Counted from the stretch's first letter, positions 1 through 8,315 are shown. The stretch: DNA of 48,358 bases from Aerococcus agrisoli (GCF_003797145.1 NZ_RKMG01000017.1:1-48358); one strand, 5' to 3'. Notes: generated by a model not told the origin, from the sequence alone. Made by a program: numbers and translations.

Positions 1-1
1 T

Positions 2-21
2 AACTTTTTGGGTCCACTATA
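2..21. repeat. 20-bp terminal inverted repeat, left copy (probable insertion-element end)
   Basis: AACTTTTTGGGTCCACTATA here is the exact reverse complement of the last 20 bases of the window. Just inside it, on the minus strand, an A-run and GCCGTGTG follow the stop codon of the gene at 49-528. This looks like the 5' arm of a rho-independent terminator whose 3' arm is missing. I infer that an insertion element begins here and that the sequence was cut at the repeated element. The resemblance of TAGTGGACCC to IS3-type ends is from memory and not proven. Confidence 0.55.
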
Positions 22-48
22 AACATCACACGGCTTTTTTAGTATTTG

Positions 49-528
49 TTATTGTGCTATAACTGGTAACCACATTTGACCAAGGTGTTGGTCTTCTTTG
101 ATTTCCATATGAACCACTGCATTTGGGCCACCAACATAAGCGTAGTCGGTAATTTCGTTTAAAACTTGACCAAATGCTGCATAGGTTAATAAGTCATTCA
201 ATGTTTGACGATCATCGGCTTTATCTTCAATGATTAAGTATTTACCTTCAGGGAAGTCCGTAACTTTAACTGTACCATCAATTTCATGGTCAGATTGGAC
301 GCCAACAGAATGCATCATTTTATTATCTACGGCTTCATTAATCACAAATAGGTGACCGTCAATCGATTCATCGATTAATTTTTGAACTGTGCCGTCTTCA
401 TTTACTTTTTGCCAGAAGGCAGCTTTTTGTTTGTTGATTTCTTCAAAATCTGTGTAATCAGCGACTAATTCAGTACTCACGCCTACTAGTGTAAAGGCTT
501 CTTTGTCTTCAAAATAATGATGGGCCAT
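49..528 (-). CDS. GyrI-like small-molecule-binding domain protein
   Basis: 159-residue soluble protein without signal peptide or membrane segment. Its length and pattern fit the GyrI-like/AraC effector-binding fold (SOUL-like, ligand-binding): an N-terminal strand with LVGVSTE, a central acidic stretch, FPEGKYLIIE, and a C-terminal segment ending with MEIKED and LWLPV-like residues (here MWLPVIAQ). No DNA-binding domain is attached, so it is a stand-alone ligand-binding or sequestering protein rather than a regulator. The ATG at 528 follows a good AAAGGAGTG ribosome site. A TTGAAA-17-GATAAT promoter lies 40-70 bases upstream. It is monocistronic, with mgsA upstream on the same strand. The ligand cannot be told from sequence. 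Confidence 0.7.
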   Translation of the reverse strand: MAHHYFEDKEAFTLVGVSTELVADYTDFEEINKQKAAFWQKVNEDGTVQKLIDESIDGHLFVINEAVDNKMMHSVGVQSDHEIDGTVKVTDFPEGKYLIIEDKADDRQTLNDLLTYAAFGQVLNEITDYAYVGGPNAVVHMEIKEDQHLGQMWLPVIAQ

Positions 529-567
529 ATTTTTCTACACTCCTTTAAATAATGCTTTTACAAGTTT

Positions 568-596
568 ATTATCCATAAAACGAATAGGTTTTTCAA
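568..596 (-). promoter_or_regulatory. SigA-type promoter of the GyrI-like gene
   Basis: On the minus strand, TTGAAA (591-596) and GATAAT (568-573) are separated by 17 bases, about 40 bases before the start codon. Confidence 0.6.
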
Positions 597-614
597 TTTA
601 TAAGTGATATTATG

Positions 615-648
615 AAAAAAGTGCAAACCGAAAAAGAAACAGGTTCAA
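615..648 (-). terminator. weak rho-independent terminator after mgsA
   Basis: On the minus strand a short GAACC/GGTTT-type stem with G-U pairs is followed by six T (615-620). The stem is weak, so confidence is limited. Confidence 0.4.
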
Positions 649-660
649 CTTAGCAAGTTT

Positions 661-1125
661 TTATTCAATTAATTTACGGCCAGCATTCCCATTTTCAATA
701 TTTTCTAAAATGTCGCGATTCATACGGCCTTGTTCATATTGGGCACGCCAATCTAAGAATCCAGCATCTAAACCGCGAATAAGAACTTCTGCAGTACCAA
801 TATTGGTTGCAAGTGGGATGTTGTATACATCACATAAACGGATTAAGGCATTCACGTCAGGTTCATGAGGCATAGCGGCCAATGGATCACGCATAAAAAT
901 AACTAAATCCATTGCATTTTCAGAGACAGCGGCACCAATTTGTTGGTCACCACCAAGTGGACCTGATTTGAAACGATGTACGTTTAAACCAGTGGCATCA
1001 ATAATCCGTTGACCTGTTGTACCCGTGGCAAATAATTCATGCTCGGCTAAAATCGGTTGGTAGGCTAGTGCGAAAGTAACCATCATATCTTTCTTTGAAT
1101 CATGAGCAATTAGTGCAATTTTCAT
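661..1125 (-). CDS. mgsA: methylglyoxal synthase
   Basis: Converts dihydroxyacetone phosphate to methylglyoxal and phosphate, a cytosolic overflow branch of glycolysis that releases phosphate when sugar phosphates accumulate. The 154-residue length fits the family. Visible signatures are HDSKK near residue 8, the phosphate-binding GTTG near 35-38, the catalytic [10 protein letters not shown] with Asp60, and [12 protein letters not shown] near residues 80-91. A C-terminal tail after WRAQYEQG is slightly longer than the minimum. The start has a GGAGG site. It is divergent from racE across a 190-base spacer. No oddity is seen and the assignment is secure. Confidence 0.95.
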   Translation of the reverse strand: MKIALIAHDSKKDMMVTFALAYQPILAEHELFATGTTGQRIIDATGLNVHRFKSGPLGGDQQIGAAVSENAMDLVIFMRDPLAAMPHEPDVNALIRLCDVYNIPLATNIGTAEVLIRGLDAGFLDWRAQYEQGRMNRDILENIENGNAGRKLIE

Positions 1126-1243
1126 TCAGAAAATCCTCCATTTCAATCAAAAAGATTACATTTTTAAACGCGATTTGCCTCAAGATGCAGATTGTTAAAA
1201 TACTTTTAATAAATGCGAAATCCTGAAGTGAACCCCATTATTC

Positions 1244-1252
1244 TGCTATAAT
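1244..1252 (+). promoter_or_regulatory. extended -10 promoter of the racE operon
   Basis: TGCTATAAT is a perfect extended -10. The matching -35 region (TGAAGT, 17 bases upstream) is weak, as is usual with a TG motif. It lies 64 bases before the racE start. Confidence 0.6.
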
Positions 1253-1315
1253 TGTACCATAGAACATAAATTATTCAGTTTGCATTTTCTTTGAATAATT
1301 GAGTGGGAGGGTAAA

Positions 1316-2152
1316 ATGAATAGACCAATTGGATTTTTAGATTCAGGTGTTGGTGGGCTAACCGTTGTAAAAGAAGCCATGCGCCAATTACCTAACGAAT
1401 CAATCATATATATTGGTGACAACGCTCGGTGCCCTTATGGACCGCGAAGCGTTGAAGAAATTTCGAAATTTACCAATCAAATGGTAGATTTTCTTTTAAC
1501 AAAAGATATTAAACTATTAGTCATTGCGTGTAATACAGCGACTGCCGTATGTTTAGACGAAATTAAAGCTCGCGTAGAAATTCCTGTTATTGGTGTTATC
1601 CAACCAGGTGCACGTGCAGCCAATAAATATACTGAAAATGGTAAAATCGGTGTATTGGGTACTGAAGGAACAATTAAAAGTGGCATGTATGTGAAAACAT
1701 TGCGTCAAAAAAATAAGACTTTAAAAATTACGTCGCTCGCTTGTCCACCATTTGTGCCTTTAGTTGAAAGCCAACAATACAATACACCACTAGCAAAAAA
1801 AGTTGTTGCTGAAGCTTTGGTAGCGCTAAAAAATAAAGGCTTAGATACAGTCGTTTTAGGTTGTACCCATTACCCATTGCTACGTGATTTAATTCAAAAA
1901 ACATTGGGCAATACAGTAACTTTGATAGATTCGGGTCAAGAAACGATATCAGACGTATCCATCTTGTTGGATTATAATGATATTGCAAAATTATCGGATG
2001 ATGACTCACCAACAAGGCGAAATTATTATACGACTGGATCACCTGAATTATTTAAAGAGATAGCTGATGACTGGTTGGAGGGTGACATTCACGTAGAACG
2101 TGTCACTATTAGTGAACTAGAAACCATTCAAGCGAACATGAAAAGGGGTTAA
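1316..2152 (+). CDS. racE: glutamate racemase
   Basis: Supplies D-glutamate for peptidoglycan by cofactor-independent racemisation using two cysteines. 278 residues. The N-terminal substrate motif GFLDSGVGGL is at 6-15, ACNTAT contains Cys72, and LGCTHYPLL contains Cys183, the two acid/base cysteines of the family. IDSG and the C-terminal YYTTG motif are also present. The start has a GTGGGAGGG site 7-8 bases upstream. It is the first gene of a three-gene operon, followed after three bases by the nucleotide pyrophosphatase and then a phosphoesterase. This order matches racE-ysnA-ysnB of Bacillus. Also named murI. Confidence 0.95.
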   Translation: MNRPIGFLDSGVGGLTVVKEAMRQLPNESIIYIGDNARCPYGPRSVEEISKFTNQMVDFLLTKDIKLLVIACNTATAVCLDEIKARVEIPVIGVIQPGARAANKYTENGKIGVLGTEGTIKSGMYVKTLRQKNKTLKITSLACPPFVPLVESQQYNTPLAKKVVAEALVALKNKGLDTVVLGCTHYPLLRDLIQKTLGNTVTLIDSGQETISDVSILLDYNDIAKLSDDDSPTRRNYYTTGSPELFKEIADDWLEGDIHVERVTISELETIQANMKRG

Positions 2153-2155
2153 CAA

Positions 2156-2779
2156 ATGAAAGAAGTAATGATTGCAACAGCCAATTTAGGCAAAGCCAAG
2201 GAATTTAAAAGCCTGTTTGCTCAGTACGACATTGAAGTGAAAACTTTACTAGATTTCCCTGACTACCCAGAAATTCCTGAAACAGGCGAAACTTTCATTG
2301 AAAATGCGACAATTAAAGCGACAACCGCTGCGAAAGACTTAAATATTCCAGTCATTGCAGATGACTCCGGCTTATCAGTAGATGCTTTAGATGGCGCTCC
2401 TGGCGTTTATTCAGCACGTTACGCTGGACCTGAAAAAAGTGATGCCAATAATCGGAAAAAATTGTTAGCTGCATTAACTGACGTAGCTGATGACCAAAGA
2501 ACTGCACGTTTCCATACCTATCTAGTGGTCGCCAACGCCGAAGGCCAAGTATTGAAATCATATCATGGTACATTAGATGGCTTCATTACACGTGAAGAAC
2601 GCGGAGACAATGGTTTTGGTTATGATACTATTTTTTATGTACCGAGCGAAGACAAAACAACCGCACAAATGTCGGCTGAACAAAAAGATAGTTTAAGCCA
2701 CCGCGGAAATGCACTTCGTTTATTAGCAAAAGATTTAGAAAATGGGGAGTTGAATTTACATGAAGATATTAATCGCTAG
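2156..2779 (+). CDS. rdgB: non-canonical purine NTP pyrophosphatase (XTP/dITP)
   Basis: Ham1/ITPase family. Hydrolyses dITP, ITP and XTP to the monophosphates so that deaminated purines stay out of DNA and RNA. 207 residues. Family motifs are TANLGKAKEF (N-terminal Ser/Thr-Asn-x-x-K), ETGETFIENA, IADDSGLSVDALDGAPGVYS with catalytic Asp, GDNGFGYDTIFYVP and the C-terminal SHRGNAL. It lies three bases after racE and overlaps the next gene by 20 bases, so the trio is probably translationally coupled. Bacillus calls this gene ysnA. The family assignment is secure. Confidence 0.94.
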   Translation: MKEVMIATANLGKAKEFKSLFAQYDIEVKTLLDFPDYPEIPETGETFIENATIKATTAAKDLNIPVIADDSGLSVDALDGAPGVYSARYAGPEKSDANNRKKLLAALTDVADDQRTARFHTYLVVANAEGQVLKSYHGTLDGFITREERGDNGFGYDTIFYVPSEDKTTAQMSAEQKDSLSHRGNALRLLAKDLENGELNLHEDINR

Positions 2780-3254
2780 TGACAATCATGGGGATCATGA
2801 AGCTTTGTTGAATTTAATCGTACAATCGGACGACGATATCGATGTATTCATTCATTGTGGAGATTCTGAATTAGCTGAAGATGATACAATTTGGGGAATT
2901 TTCCATACTGTTCAAGGAAATATGGATTATGCCCACTTTAAAGATGCGATTTCATTGGCAACACCTGAAGGAAAAATTGTGGTTACACACGGTCATTTAT
3001 ATGATGCCAACCGTGGCGTTGATAAATTAGTTGATTTAGCCAAAGCAAACGATGCTGAGGTTGTCTTATATGGTCACACACATAAGATGGATGAACAAGA
3101 TATTGATGGGGTTAAAGTGATTAACCCAGGCTCTATTAGCCAACCTAGAGGTAAATATTCTTATCCATCATTCGCCATTTTAGATTGGACAAATGGTCAA
3201 AAAGAAGTGACTTTCTATAATAAAGATTGGGAAGTTATTAACGAAATCGGTTAA
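2760..3254 (+). CDS. YfcE/MJ0936-family metallophosphoesterase
   Basis: 164-residue cytosolic calcineurin-like phosphoesterase of the YfcE/YsnB type. Metal-ligand motifs in order: ASDNHGD (residues 6-12), HCGDSE, GNMD, VTHGH and YGHTHK, followed by INPGSISQPRG. This family cleaves phosphodiesters in vitro with an uncertain natural substrate. It starts inside the end of rdgB after a GGGGAG site and is followed by a strong terminator. Same operon as racE. The physiological role is unknown. Confidence 0.88.
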   Translation: MKILIASDNHGDHEALLNLIVQSDDDIDVFIHCGDSELAEDDTIWGIFHTVQGNMDYAHFKDAISLATPEGKIVVTHGHLYDANRGVDKLVDLAKANDAEVVLYGHTHKMDEQDIDGVKVINPGSISQPRGKYSYPSFAILDWTNGQKEVTFYNKDWEVINEIG

Positions 3255-3303
3255 ATTAAAAGTCGACATCGTCGTTGATGAGACAATAGATTGTAAATTA
3301 AAA

Positions 3304-3331
3304 GCGATTGGCCTCGGCCAATCGCTTTTTT
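3304..3331 (+). terminator. rho-independent terminator of the racE operon
   Basis: A perfect 10-bp GC-rich stem (3304-3313 with 3316-3325) is followed by six T. It lies between convergent genes and may also slow mscS readthrough. Confidence 0.9.
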
Positions 3332-3354
3332 AGTATGGTGATTTTCACAAAAAA

Positions 3355-4221
3355 CTAACCGGGTCTACGAGAATCGTAAACGGGTAGGGTCACGCCATTT
3401 TCTACAAGTGTACGTGTCAGTTTTTCATAGTAGTAAGAGCGGACAGGCATCTTATCAGCATCGTTAGTATTTAGCACAACGCGGAAGAATAGACGGCCAA
3501 AACTGTCTCGTTGGTAACCCCAAATATTTGGTTGCCCCATTACGCGTTCGTCGGCCACTGTTGCTTCTAAACTATGTTGAATTAATTGCTCGATGTGTTT
3601 CAAGTCAGTATTTGGATCAACATATAGGTCGATGTATACATGTTTGGTTGTATTCGATGAGTTGGTTACGTTCGTAATATTGCGATTTGGGATGTAGTGA
3701 CGAGAACCGTCATCTCCACTAAGAACGGTCGTACGAATGCCTGTTGAGATAATCGTTCCTGATAAACCAGCGATTGTAACATAATCACCAACACCAAATT
3801 GATGTTCTAATAAGATAAAGAAGCCATTCACGACATCTGTAATAAATCCTTGTGCACCCAGACCTAAGGCAAGTGAAGCAACCCCGGCACCAGCGATTAG
3901 TGTCGCAACGGGTACGCCAATAATTGCTAATATTGAGTAACCTAATAGGAAGAAGTAGGTATATTGCACGACGTTTTCAACTAATTTGTGAATCGTTTTG
4001 TTACGTTTTAGTGATCCTGTTTCACGGTTTTCAATACGTTTGGCATCTCGTTCAAAATAGAGGTCAACAATACGGTCGACAATTTTCTTGATTAACCAAA
4101 ATACGACGATGGTCATGACTAATTCCACCATTACCGATACAATATCCGAAATGATGCCTGCATAATCAATGGATTCTACATAGGTTTGCCACCATTGTTT
4201 CAAATAAATCATCCTTTCCAT
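3355..4221 (-). CDS. MscS-family small-conductance mechanosensitive channel
   Basis: Membrane channel that opens under hypo-osmotic membrane tension. 288 residues. There are three predicted membrane segments (roughly 20-45, 80-100 and 105-135). The third contains the Gly/Ala-rich pore helix VATLIAGAGVASLALGLGA and then QGFITDVVNGFFILLE, the MscS hallmark. The cytosolic beta domain with GDYVTI and IRTTVLSGDDGSRHYIPN follows. The architecture matches YkuT of Bacillus. The ATG at 4221 is preceded by AGGAAGG with six bases spacing, which supports this start over the in-frame ATG three codons later. It is monocistronic and convergent with the racE operon. Confidence 0.92.
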   Translation of the reverse strand: MERMIYLKQWWQTYVESIDYAGIISDIVSVMVELVMTIVVFWLIKKIVDRIVDLYFERDAKRIENRETGSLKRNKTIHKLVENVVQYTYFFLLGYSILAIIGVPVATLIAGAGVASLALGLGAQGFITDVVNGFFILLEHQFGVGDYVTIAGLSGTIISTGIRTTVLSGDDGSRHYIPNRNITNVTNSSNTTKHVYIDLYVDPNTDLKHIEQLIQHSLEATVADERVMGQPNIWGYQRDSFGRLFFRVVLNTNDADKMPVRSYYYEKLTRTLVENGVTLPVYDSRRPG

Positions 4222-4343
4222 TTATAGCCTTCCTTTTCATAGTATCTAAGACTTTTGGACTTGTAAAGTTATTTGCAAGTCCGTCACTAAATGATTTTAC
4301 TAGGTAAATGTGTTTTTTTCATGATAAATATACGTGATTATTT

Positions 4344-4373
4344 TTGTAAAGCCTTTGCATGGTATGGTAAAAT
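4344..4373 (+). promoter_or_regulatory. promoter of the DUF948-YtxH operon
   Basis: TTGTAA (4344-4349), an 18-base spacer and TAAAAT (4368-4373) preceded by TGG, which gives an extended -10. Confidence 0.55.
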
Positions 4374-4439
4374 ACTTTTATAGTTATATTATATTTCCAG
4401 GTTCGTATAATGTGGAAATGAAAAAGGAGTGATTTGTAC

Positions 4440-4985
4440 ATGACAGGAGGCCAAATTGCAGGCTTAATCGCAGCGATTGCATTTGCAGCTTTAGTCGTCT
4501 ACATTATCTTGTTCTTACGTGAATTGACAAAAACCATGAAAGAAGTTACGGGGATTGTGAATGAAGCGAATGAATCAGTTAAGGTAGTAACGAAAGATGT
4601 GGATGCACTTTCAATTGAGGTTCAAGGGTTACTAAATAAATCCAATGTACTTTTGGATGATGTAAATGGAAAAGTAGCTCAAGTAGATCCATTGTTTAAG
4701 GCAATTGGAGATATTGGTGTAACTGTTTCAGATGTCAATGATTCAACACGTAATCTTGTATTAAATATTACCAATACGGCGCAAACCAAAGTGGATGATA
4801 TTAAAGGCAAGATGACAGAAACACCTGAAGCTAGCGAAGAAGCTACTGCAACAGTGAAGGTAGCGAATGTATCAGGCCAACCAACTGTTTCTGGAATACA
4901 AAAGGTAGGTAAATCTGCCAAAGCTTTATACAAAAAACATCAAGTGCGCAAAGCACAAGAAAATTCTACAACTAAACCATACTAA
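4440..4985 (+). CDS. DUF948 (YtxG-like) membrane-anchored protein
   Basis: About 181 residues. One N-terminal membrane helix (residues about 5-27, LIAAIAFAALVVYIILFL) is followed by a long heptad-like amphipathic region rich in Val/Asn/Asp (EVTGIVNEANESV, VDALSIEVQGLL) and a basic tail. This is the DUF948 layout, a Firmicutes envelope protein family of unknown biochemistry. The ATG at 4440 is ten bases from AAAGGAG. A TTG two codons upstream is possible but too close to the ribosome site. It is followed 27 bases later by the YtxH-like gene, and then ccpA. In Bacillus ytxG-ytxH also sit near ccpA, which supports the call. Confidence 0.8.
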   Translation: MTGGQIAGLIAAIAFAALVVYIILFLRELTKTMKEVTGIVNEANESVKVVTKDVDALSIEVQGLLNKSNVLLDDVNGKVAQVDPLFKAIGDIGVTVSDVNDSTRNLVLNITNTAQTKVDDIKGKMTETPEASEEATATVKVANVSGQPTVSGIQKVGKSAKALYKKHQVRKAQENSTTKPY

Positions 4986-5012
4986 AATTGAATTAGAAAG
5001 AGGGAATTCTAC

Positions 5013-5516
5013 ATGTCAAGAAATACTGGATCATTCTTATTAGGCGCTATTATCGGTGGTACTGCAGGTGCTGTTGCAGCTTTATTATTTGCACCTAAAT
5101 CTGGTCGTGAACTACGCGATGATTTAAACCAACAAGCAAATGTTATTCGTGACACTGCCTTAGATTATGCGGATATCGTTTCTGAAAAAGGAAATGCAGT
5201 TTACCAAACAGCTACTGAAGCAGCACAAGATATCCGTGTCAACTTATCTGAATCTGCTGAAGCGTTAAAAAATCAATTAAACGAAGCAACACAAGAAGCG
5301 AGCAAACAATACCAAACAGCTCGCGAAGAAGTTGCAAATGCTTATACAGCAGCCAAAGATACAACTACAGCAGCTACTGAAATTGCTAAAGAAGAAGTAA
5401 AAGCTGGTGCTGAAGAAGCGAAAGTTGTTACAGAAGTAGCAAAAGAAGATAGCCAACCAATCAAAGAAGATGTTGATGCTGTGAAAGAACAAGTACAAGA
5501 AGTAAAAGAAAAATAA
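5013..5516 (+). CDS. YtxH-like stress/envelope protein
   Basis: 167 residues. The N-terminal glycine-rich membrane helix LLGAIIGGTAGAVAALLFAPKSG is followed by ELRDDL, the YtxH family signature. A long alanine/glutamate-rich coiled-coil tail (residues about 40-167) has repeated A-E-A-x-x and VKEEVKA-like heptads. The charge pattern suggests a single-pass membrane anchor with a helical rod. In Bacillus ytxH belongs to the general stress regulon. Here no SigB promoter is evident, and the gene appears co-transcribed with the DUF948 gene. Molecular function is unknown. Confidence 0.8.
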   Translation: MSRNTGSFLLGAIIGGTAGAVAALLFAPKSGRELRDDLNQQANVIRDTALDYADIVSEKGNAVYQTATEAAQDIRVNLSESAEALKNQLNEATQEASKQYQTAREEVANAYTAAKDTTTAATEIAKEEVKAGAEEAKVVTEVAKEDSQPIKEDVDAVKEQVQEVKEK

Positions 5517-5544
5517 TGTTTACTTTCAAGTAAAGTAAATTTCG

Positions 5545-5590
5545 AGACCTATAAACAAGCCTATAAATAGGGGCGTTTATAGGTCTTTTT
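5545..5590 (+). terminator. terminator after the YtxH-like gene
   Basis: A 12-bp stem (5545-5556 with 5575-5586), 18-base loop and a T-run. Confidence 0.8.
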
Positions 5591-5642
5591 GTATATAAAA
5601 ATGAAAACAATGCAATATTTTCATAAAATTGATGAAAACTAC

Positions 5643-5671
5643 TTGTCTATTTTTGCAAATACTGATAGAAT
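5643..5671 (+). promoter_or_regulatory. ccpA promoter
   Basis: TTGTCT (5643-5648), 17-base spacer, TAGAAT (5666-5671). The cre-like box lies about 35 bases downstream of the -10. Confidence 0.55.
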
Positions 5672-5705
5672 ATGAAAATGTGTATGAAAGCAAACGGGAT
5701 ATAGA

Positions 5706-5719
5706 AGAAAACGTTTGCA
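5706..5719 (+). promoter_or_regulatory. cre site (CcpA operator) in the ccpA leader
   Basis: AGAAAACGTTTGCA matches the palindromic cre consensus TGNAANCGNTTNCA at every fixed position except the first T. Its place downstream of the likely transcription start suggests roadblock-type autoregulation of ccpA. Confidence 0.65.
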
Positions 5720-5796
5720 AGAACGCGTTTTTAATGCTATATTTGGCATTGTAAATATGAAAACAAAACGTAAAATATGAAAAAGGGAGCTTAACT

Positions 5797-6795
5797 ATGG
5801 ATAAACAAACTGTCACTATCTACGATGTAGCGCGTGAAGCGCAAGTTTCAATGGCTACAGTATCACGTGTGGTTAATGGGAATACAAATGTAAAACCATC
5901 TACACGAGCAAAAGTATTAGAAGTTATTAAACGATTAGACTACCGTCCAAACGCAGTAGCACGAGGGTTGGCAAGTAAGAAAACAACAACTGTTGGGGTG
6001 CTATTACCAGATATTACGAACAACTTCTTTAACTCATTAGCATTAGGTATTGATGACATTGCTTCAATGTATAAATACAACATTATCTTAGATAATGCGG
6101 ATAATAAAAAAGAATCACAAGTATTATCAAATATCTTGGCTAAACAAGTAGATGGTGTCATCTACATGGGTCACCAATTATCTGATTCGGTACGTGAAGA
6201 AATTAATCGTACAAACACACCTTTCGTATTAGCTGGTTTAAATGATACGAAAAATGAAATTCCATCTGTAAATATCGACTATACGCAAGCCTTCTACGAA
6301 GTAGTTATAGGTTTATTAGAACAAGGTTACCAACACATTGGTTTCTTAGCTGCAAAACCTTATTTCACTAATAATACTGACCGTTACAACGGTTACGTAA
6401 AAGCTTTAGAAGAAGCAGGTAAATCAGTAGATCAAGATTTATTATTTGAAACAGCAGACTCTCGCTTCAAAAATGGTGAAGAAATTGCTAGCCACATTAA
6501 AGATTCTAAGGCGGATGCTTTAGTTGTTGTTGGTGATGAATTAGCTGTTAAAGTAACGAACTTCATGGTGGATAATGGCGTAAAAGTGCCAGAAGAATTT
6601 GCGATTGTTACATCAAACAATACAGCATTAACTGAAATTGTACGTCCGTCATTAACTTCTATCGAACCACCATTGTATGATATTGGTGCCGTTTCAATGC
6701 GTATTTTAACGAAATTAATGCATAAAGAAGAAGACGTAGAAAATCACGTTACTTTACCACATAAATTTGTGTTGAGAGATTCTACTAAACACTAA
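5797..6795 (+). CDS. ccpA: catabolite control protein A
   Basis: LacI/GalR-family master regulator of carbon catabolite control. With HPr-Ser46-P it binds cre boxes. 332 residues. The N-terminal helix-turn-helix TIYDVAREAQVSMATVSRVVNG (about residues 7-28) and the hinge helix YRPNAVARGLASKKT are followed by a periplasmic-binding-protein-like core: VGVLLPDITNNFF, QVDGVIYMG, LTSIEPPLYDIG. The start follows AAGGGAG. The cre-like box in the leader points to autoregulation. Adjacency to ytxGH-like genes is conserved in Firmicutes. The call is secure, although a CcpA paralogue such as RbsR cannot be wholly excluded without alignment. Confidence 0.93.
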   Translation: MDKQTVTIYDVAREAQVSMATVSRVVNGNTNVKPSTRAKVLEVIKRLDYRPNAVARGLASKKTTTVGVLLPDITNNFFNSLALGIDDIASMYKYNIILDNADNKKESQVLSNILAKQVDGVIYMGHQLSDSVREEINRTNTPFVLAGLNDTKNEIPSVNIDYTQAFYEVVIGLLEQGYQHIGFLAAKPYFTNNTDRYNGYVKALEEAGKSVDQDLLFETADSRFKNGEEIASHIKDSKADALVVVGDELAVKVTNFMVDNGVKVPEEFAIVTSNNTALTEIVRPSLTSIEPPLYDIGAVSMRILTKLMHKEEDVENHVTLPHKFVLRDSTKH

Positions 6796-6806
6796 GATGA
6801 TTTGTA

Positions 6807-6837
6807 AGATCAGGCAGAGATGTCTGATCTTTTTTTA
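6807..6837 (+). terminator. ccpA terminator
   Basis: A 10-bp stem including one G-U pair (6807-6816 with 6821-6830), GAGA loop and seven T. Confidence 0.88.
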
Positions 6838-6866
6838 TATTGTACTTTTCAATCGAAAACTTCTTA

Positions 6867-6895
6867 TTGTTGTTTGAAAACACTTCCATTATGAT
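6867..6895 (+). promoter_or_regulatory. promoter of the capA-like gene
   Basis: TTGTTG (6867-6872), 17-base spacer, TATGAT (6890-6895), 24 bases before the start codon. Confidence 0.5.
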
Positions 6896-6918
6896 TACTG
6901 TGTAAGGGAGGGGGAATC

Positions 6919-8289
6919 ATGAAACAAGTTAAAGGTGGATACAAAATCCTTATTGCTATTATGGTGATATTTGTGGTTTGTTTAAGTGGTATAGGATTAG
7001 CGTTTCAAGCAAAAATGAACGGCGACGATGCTGCCGAGTCAAGTTCACTTGCTAGCCAAGAAAGTGCATCAATGAGTGTTTCTACAAACAAAATTGAGAC
7101 CCCAGCCTTCTTATCTGATTTGCTTCAAAAAGAATATGCGGCTTTATGGTAAGGGCAAGAGGGTACAGTTGTTTTGCGGTCTGTAGGGGATATATTAATT
7201 CATTCGGAAGTTGCTGAGATGGCGAATACATCGAGCAATTTCTTTCTAGATTCGGCAAGTAATTTGAGTGCTATTGCTGCTTTAAATGAGCAAAACCAAA
7301 TTAACGCAGGAAGTGATGTTGGCAACATAGATCTCGGTGTCGATGAATATAATTTTGACCCCATGATTGCTCGAATTGCGCCGTATACTTCATATGCTGA
7401 CATTACGGTAGCTAATTTAGAAATTCCTGCTGCCTACCCAACTTTACCAATTTCAACATATCCTAATTTCAATATGCCATCGTCAATTTTGGGGTCCTTG
7501 CGCCGTGCCGGTATTGATGCTGTATCTTTTGCGACAAATCATACCTTAGATCAATTTGCGGAGGGTGCTTATACTACCATGGATTATTTAGATCAAGCAG
7601 GAATAATGTATTATGGCGCTTATGCCAGTCAAGATGACAAGAATTCGCCGCGTATATTAGATACGAATGGGATAAAGCTTGGCTTTTTAGCATATACATA
7701 TGGCACCAATGGTATGATGCCGCCTGAGGATGAACCGTGGGTAGTGAATTATGCTTATTTACAAGATATGCTTGATGATGTTGAAGCATTAAAAGACCAA
7801 GTGGATGCTGTTGTTGTATCACTTCATTTAGGAACAGAATATGGTACTTTACCAGACGGTGAACAAATTGCGATTACCCAAGCTTTGGCTGATGCAGGCG
7901 TGAAATTAATTATTGGCGGGCATCCGCATGATGTACAACCGGTAAATTGGCTGAATGATGGTGACACATATGTGATGTATTCTCAAGCGAGTTTTATGAC
8001 AGGACAGGTGGAAGATGCGAATAAAGTTGCGGGGATTCATGAGGTAACTTTTGAACGGGATGCGAATGGTGAAGTAAACGTGGTAGATCCGAAGTTTATG
8101 CCAACTTATTTTGCGGGAACATATAATCAGGTAATGTATGAAAGCCAACCACTAGCAATGTATAAAGATAACGGGGATGGTTTAGCAAGTTGGTTTAGTG
8201 ATTTGAAGACCCGGATGCATACATATACGGATGAATTTACCTATGCCGATTACTTGGAAACAGCATGGACAGAGCAAGTTGTTGAATAA
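6919..8289 (+). pseudogene. CapA-family (PGA_cap) protein gene interrupted by an in-frame TAA
   Basis: From the ATG at 6919 (after GGGAGGGGG) one frame runs to 8289, with a single TAA at 7150-7152. The first piece (77 residues) holds a membrane anchor or signal helix (residues about 9-29) and a Ser-rich linker, ending at AALW. Directly after the stop the same frame continues GQEGTVVL and then the CapA core. Reading the stop as one residue gives 456 residues, a normal length for CapA-like surface proteins with a metallophosphatase-like fold. The simplest reading is one nonsense change, for instance CAA to TAA, or a base-call error. Alternatives are reinitiation at 7174 or readthrough. The gene stands alone, with no other capsule genes in the window. 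Confidence 0.75.
7174..8289 (+). CDS. C-terminal CapA-like core, possibly translated from an internal TTG
   Basis: 371 residues holding the whole PGA_cap domain. Metallophosphatase-like motifs are all intact: SVGDILIH (near the start), VANLEIP, FATNHTLDQ, VVVSLHLG and IGGHPHDVQPV. A GAGGG element ends ten bases before the TTG at 7174, so reinitiation after the TAA is possible. That product would lack the membrane anchor and stay in the cytosol, where the family is not expected to work. CapA relatives take part in poly-gamma-glutamate or other surface polymer export or processing; the substrate here is unknown. It is most likely part of a broken gene. Confidence 0.6.
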   Translation: MRSVGDILIHSEVAEMANTSSNFFLDSASNLSAIAALNEQNQINAGSDVGNIDLGVDEYNFDPMIARIAPYTSYADITVANLEIPAAYPTLPISTYPNFNMPSSILGSLRRAGIDAVSFATNHTLDQFAEGAYTTMDYLDQAGIMYYGAYASQDDKNSPRILDTNGIKLGFLAYTYGTNGMMPPEDEPWVVNYAYLQDMLDDVEALKDQVDAVVVSLHLGTEYGTLPDGEQIAITQALADAGVKLIIGGHPHDVQPVNWLNDGDTYVMYSQASFMTGQVEDANKVAGIHEVTFERDANGEVNVVDPKFMPTYFAGTYNQVMYESQPLAMYKDNGDGLASWFSDLKTRMHTYTDEFTYADYLETAWTEQVVE

Positions 8290-8315
8290 TTTCATTCGAA
8301 TAAATGCAATGATTG

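Noticed and set aside
1126..1315. Riboswitch or T-box in the racE/mgsA spacer and other leaders
   Set aside because: I found no conserved T-box, specifier loop or riboswitch core; only promoters and ribosome sites are evident.
8283..8310. ATTCGAAT palindrome after capA as a terminator
   Set aside because: The short stem has no T-run and is expected by chance in AT-rich DNA.
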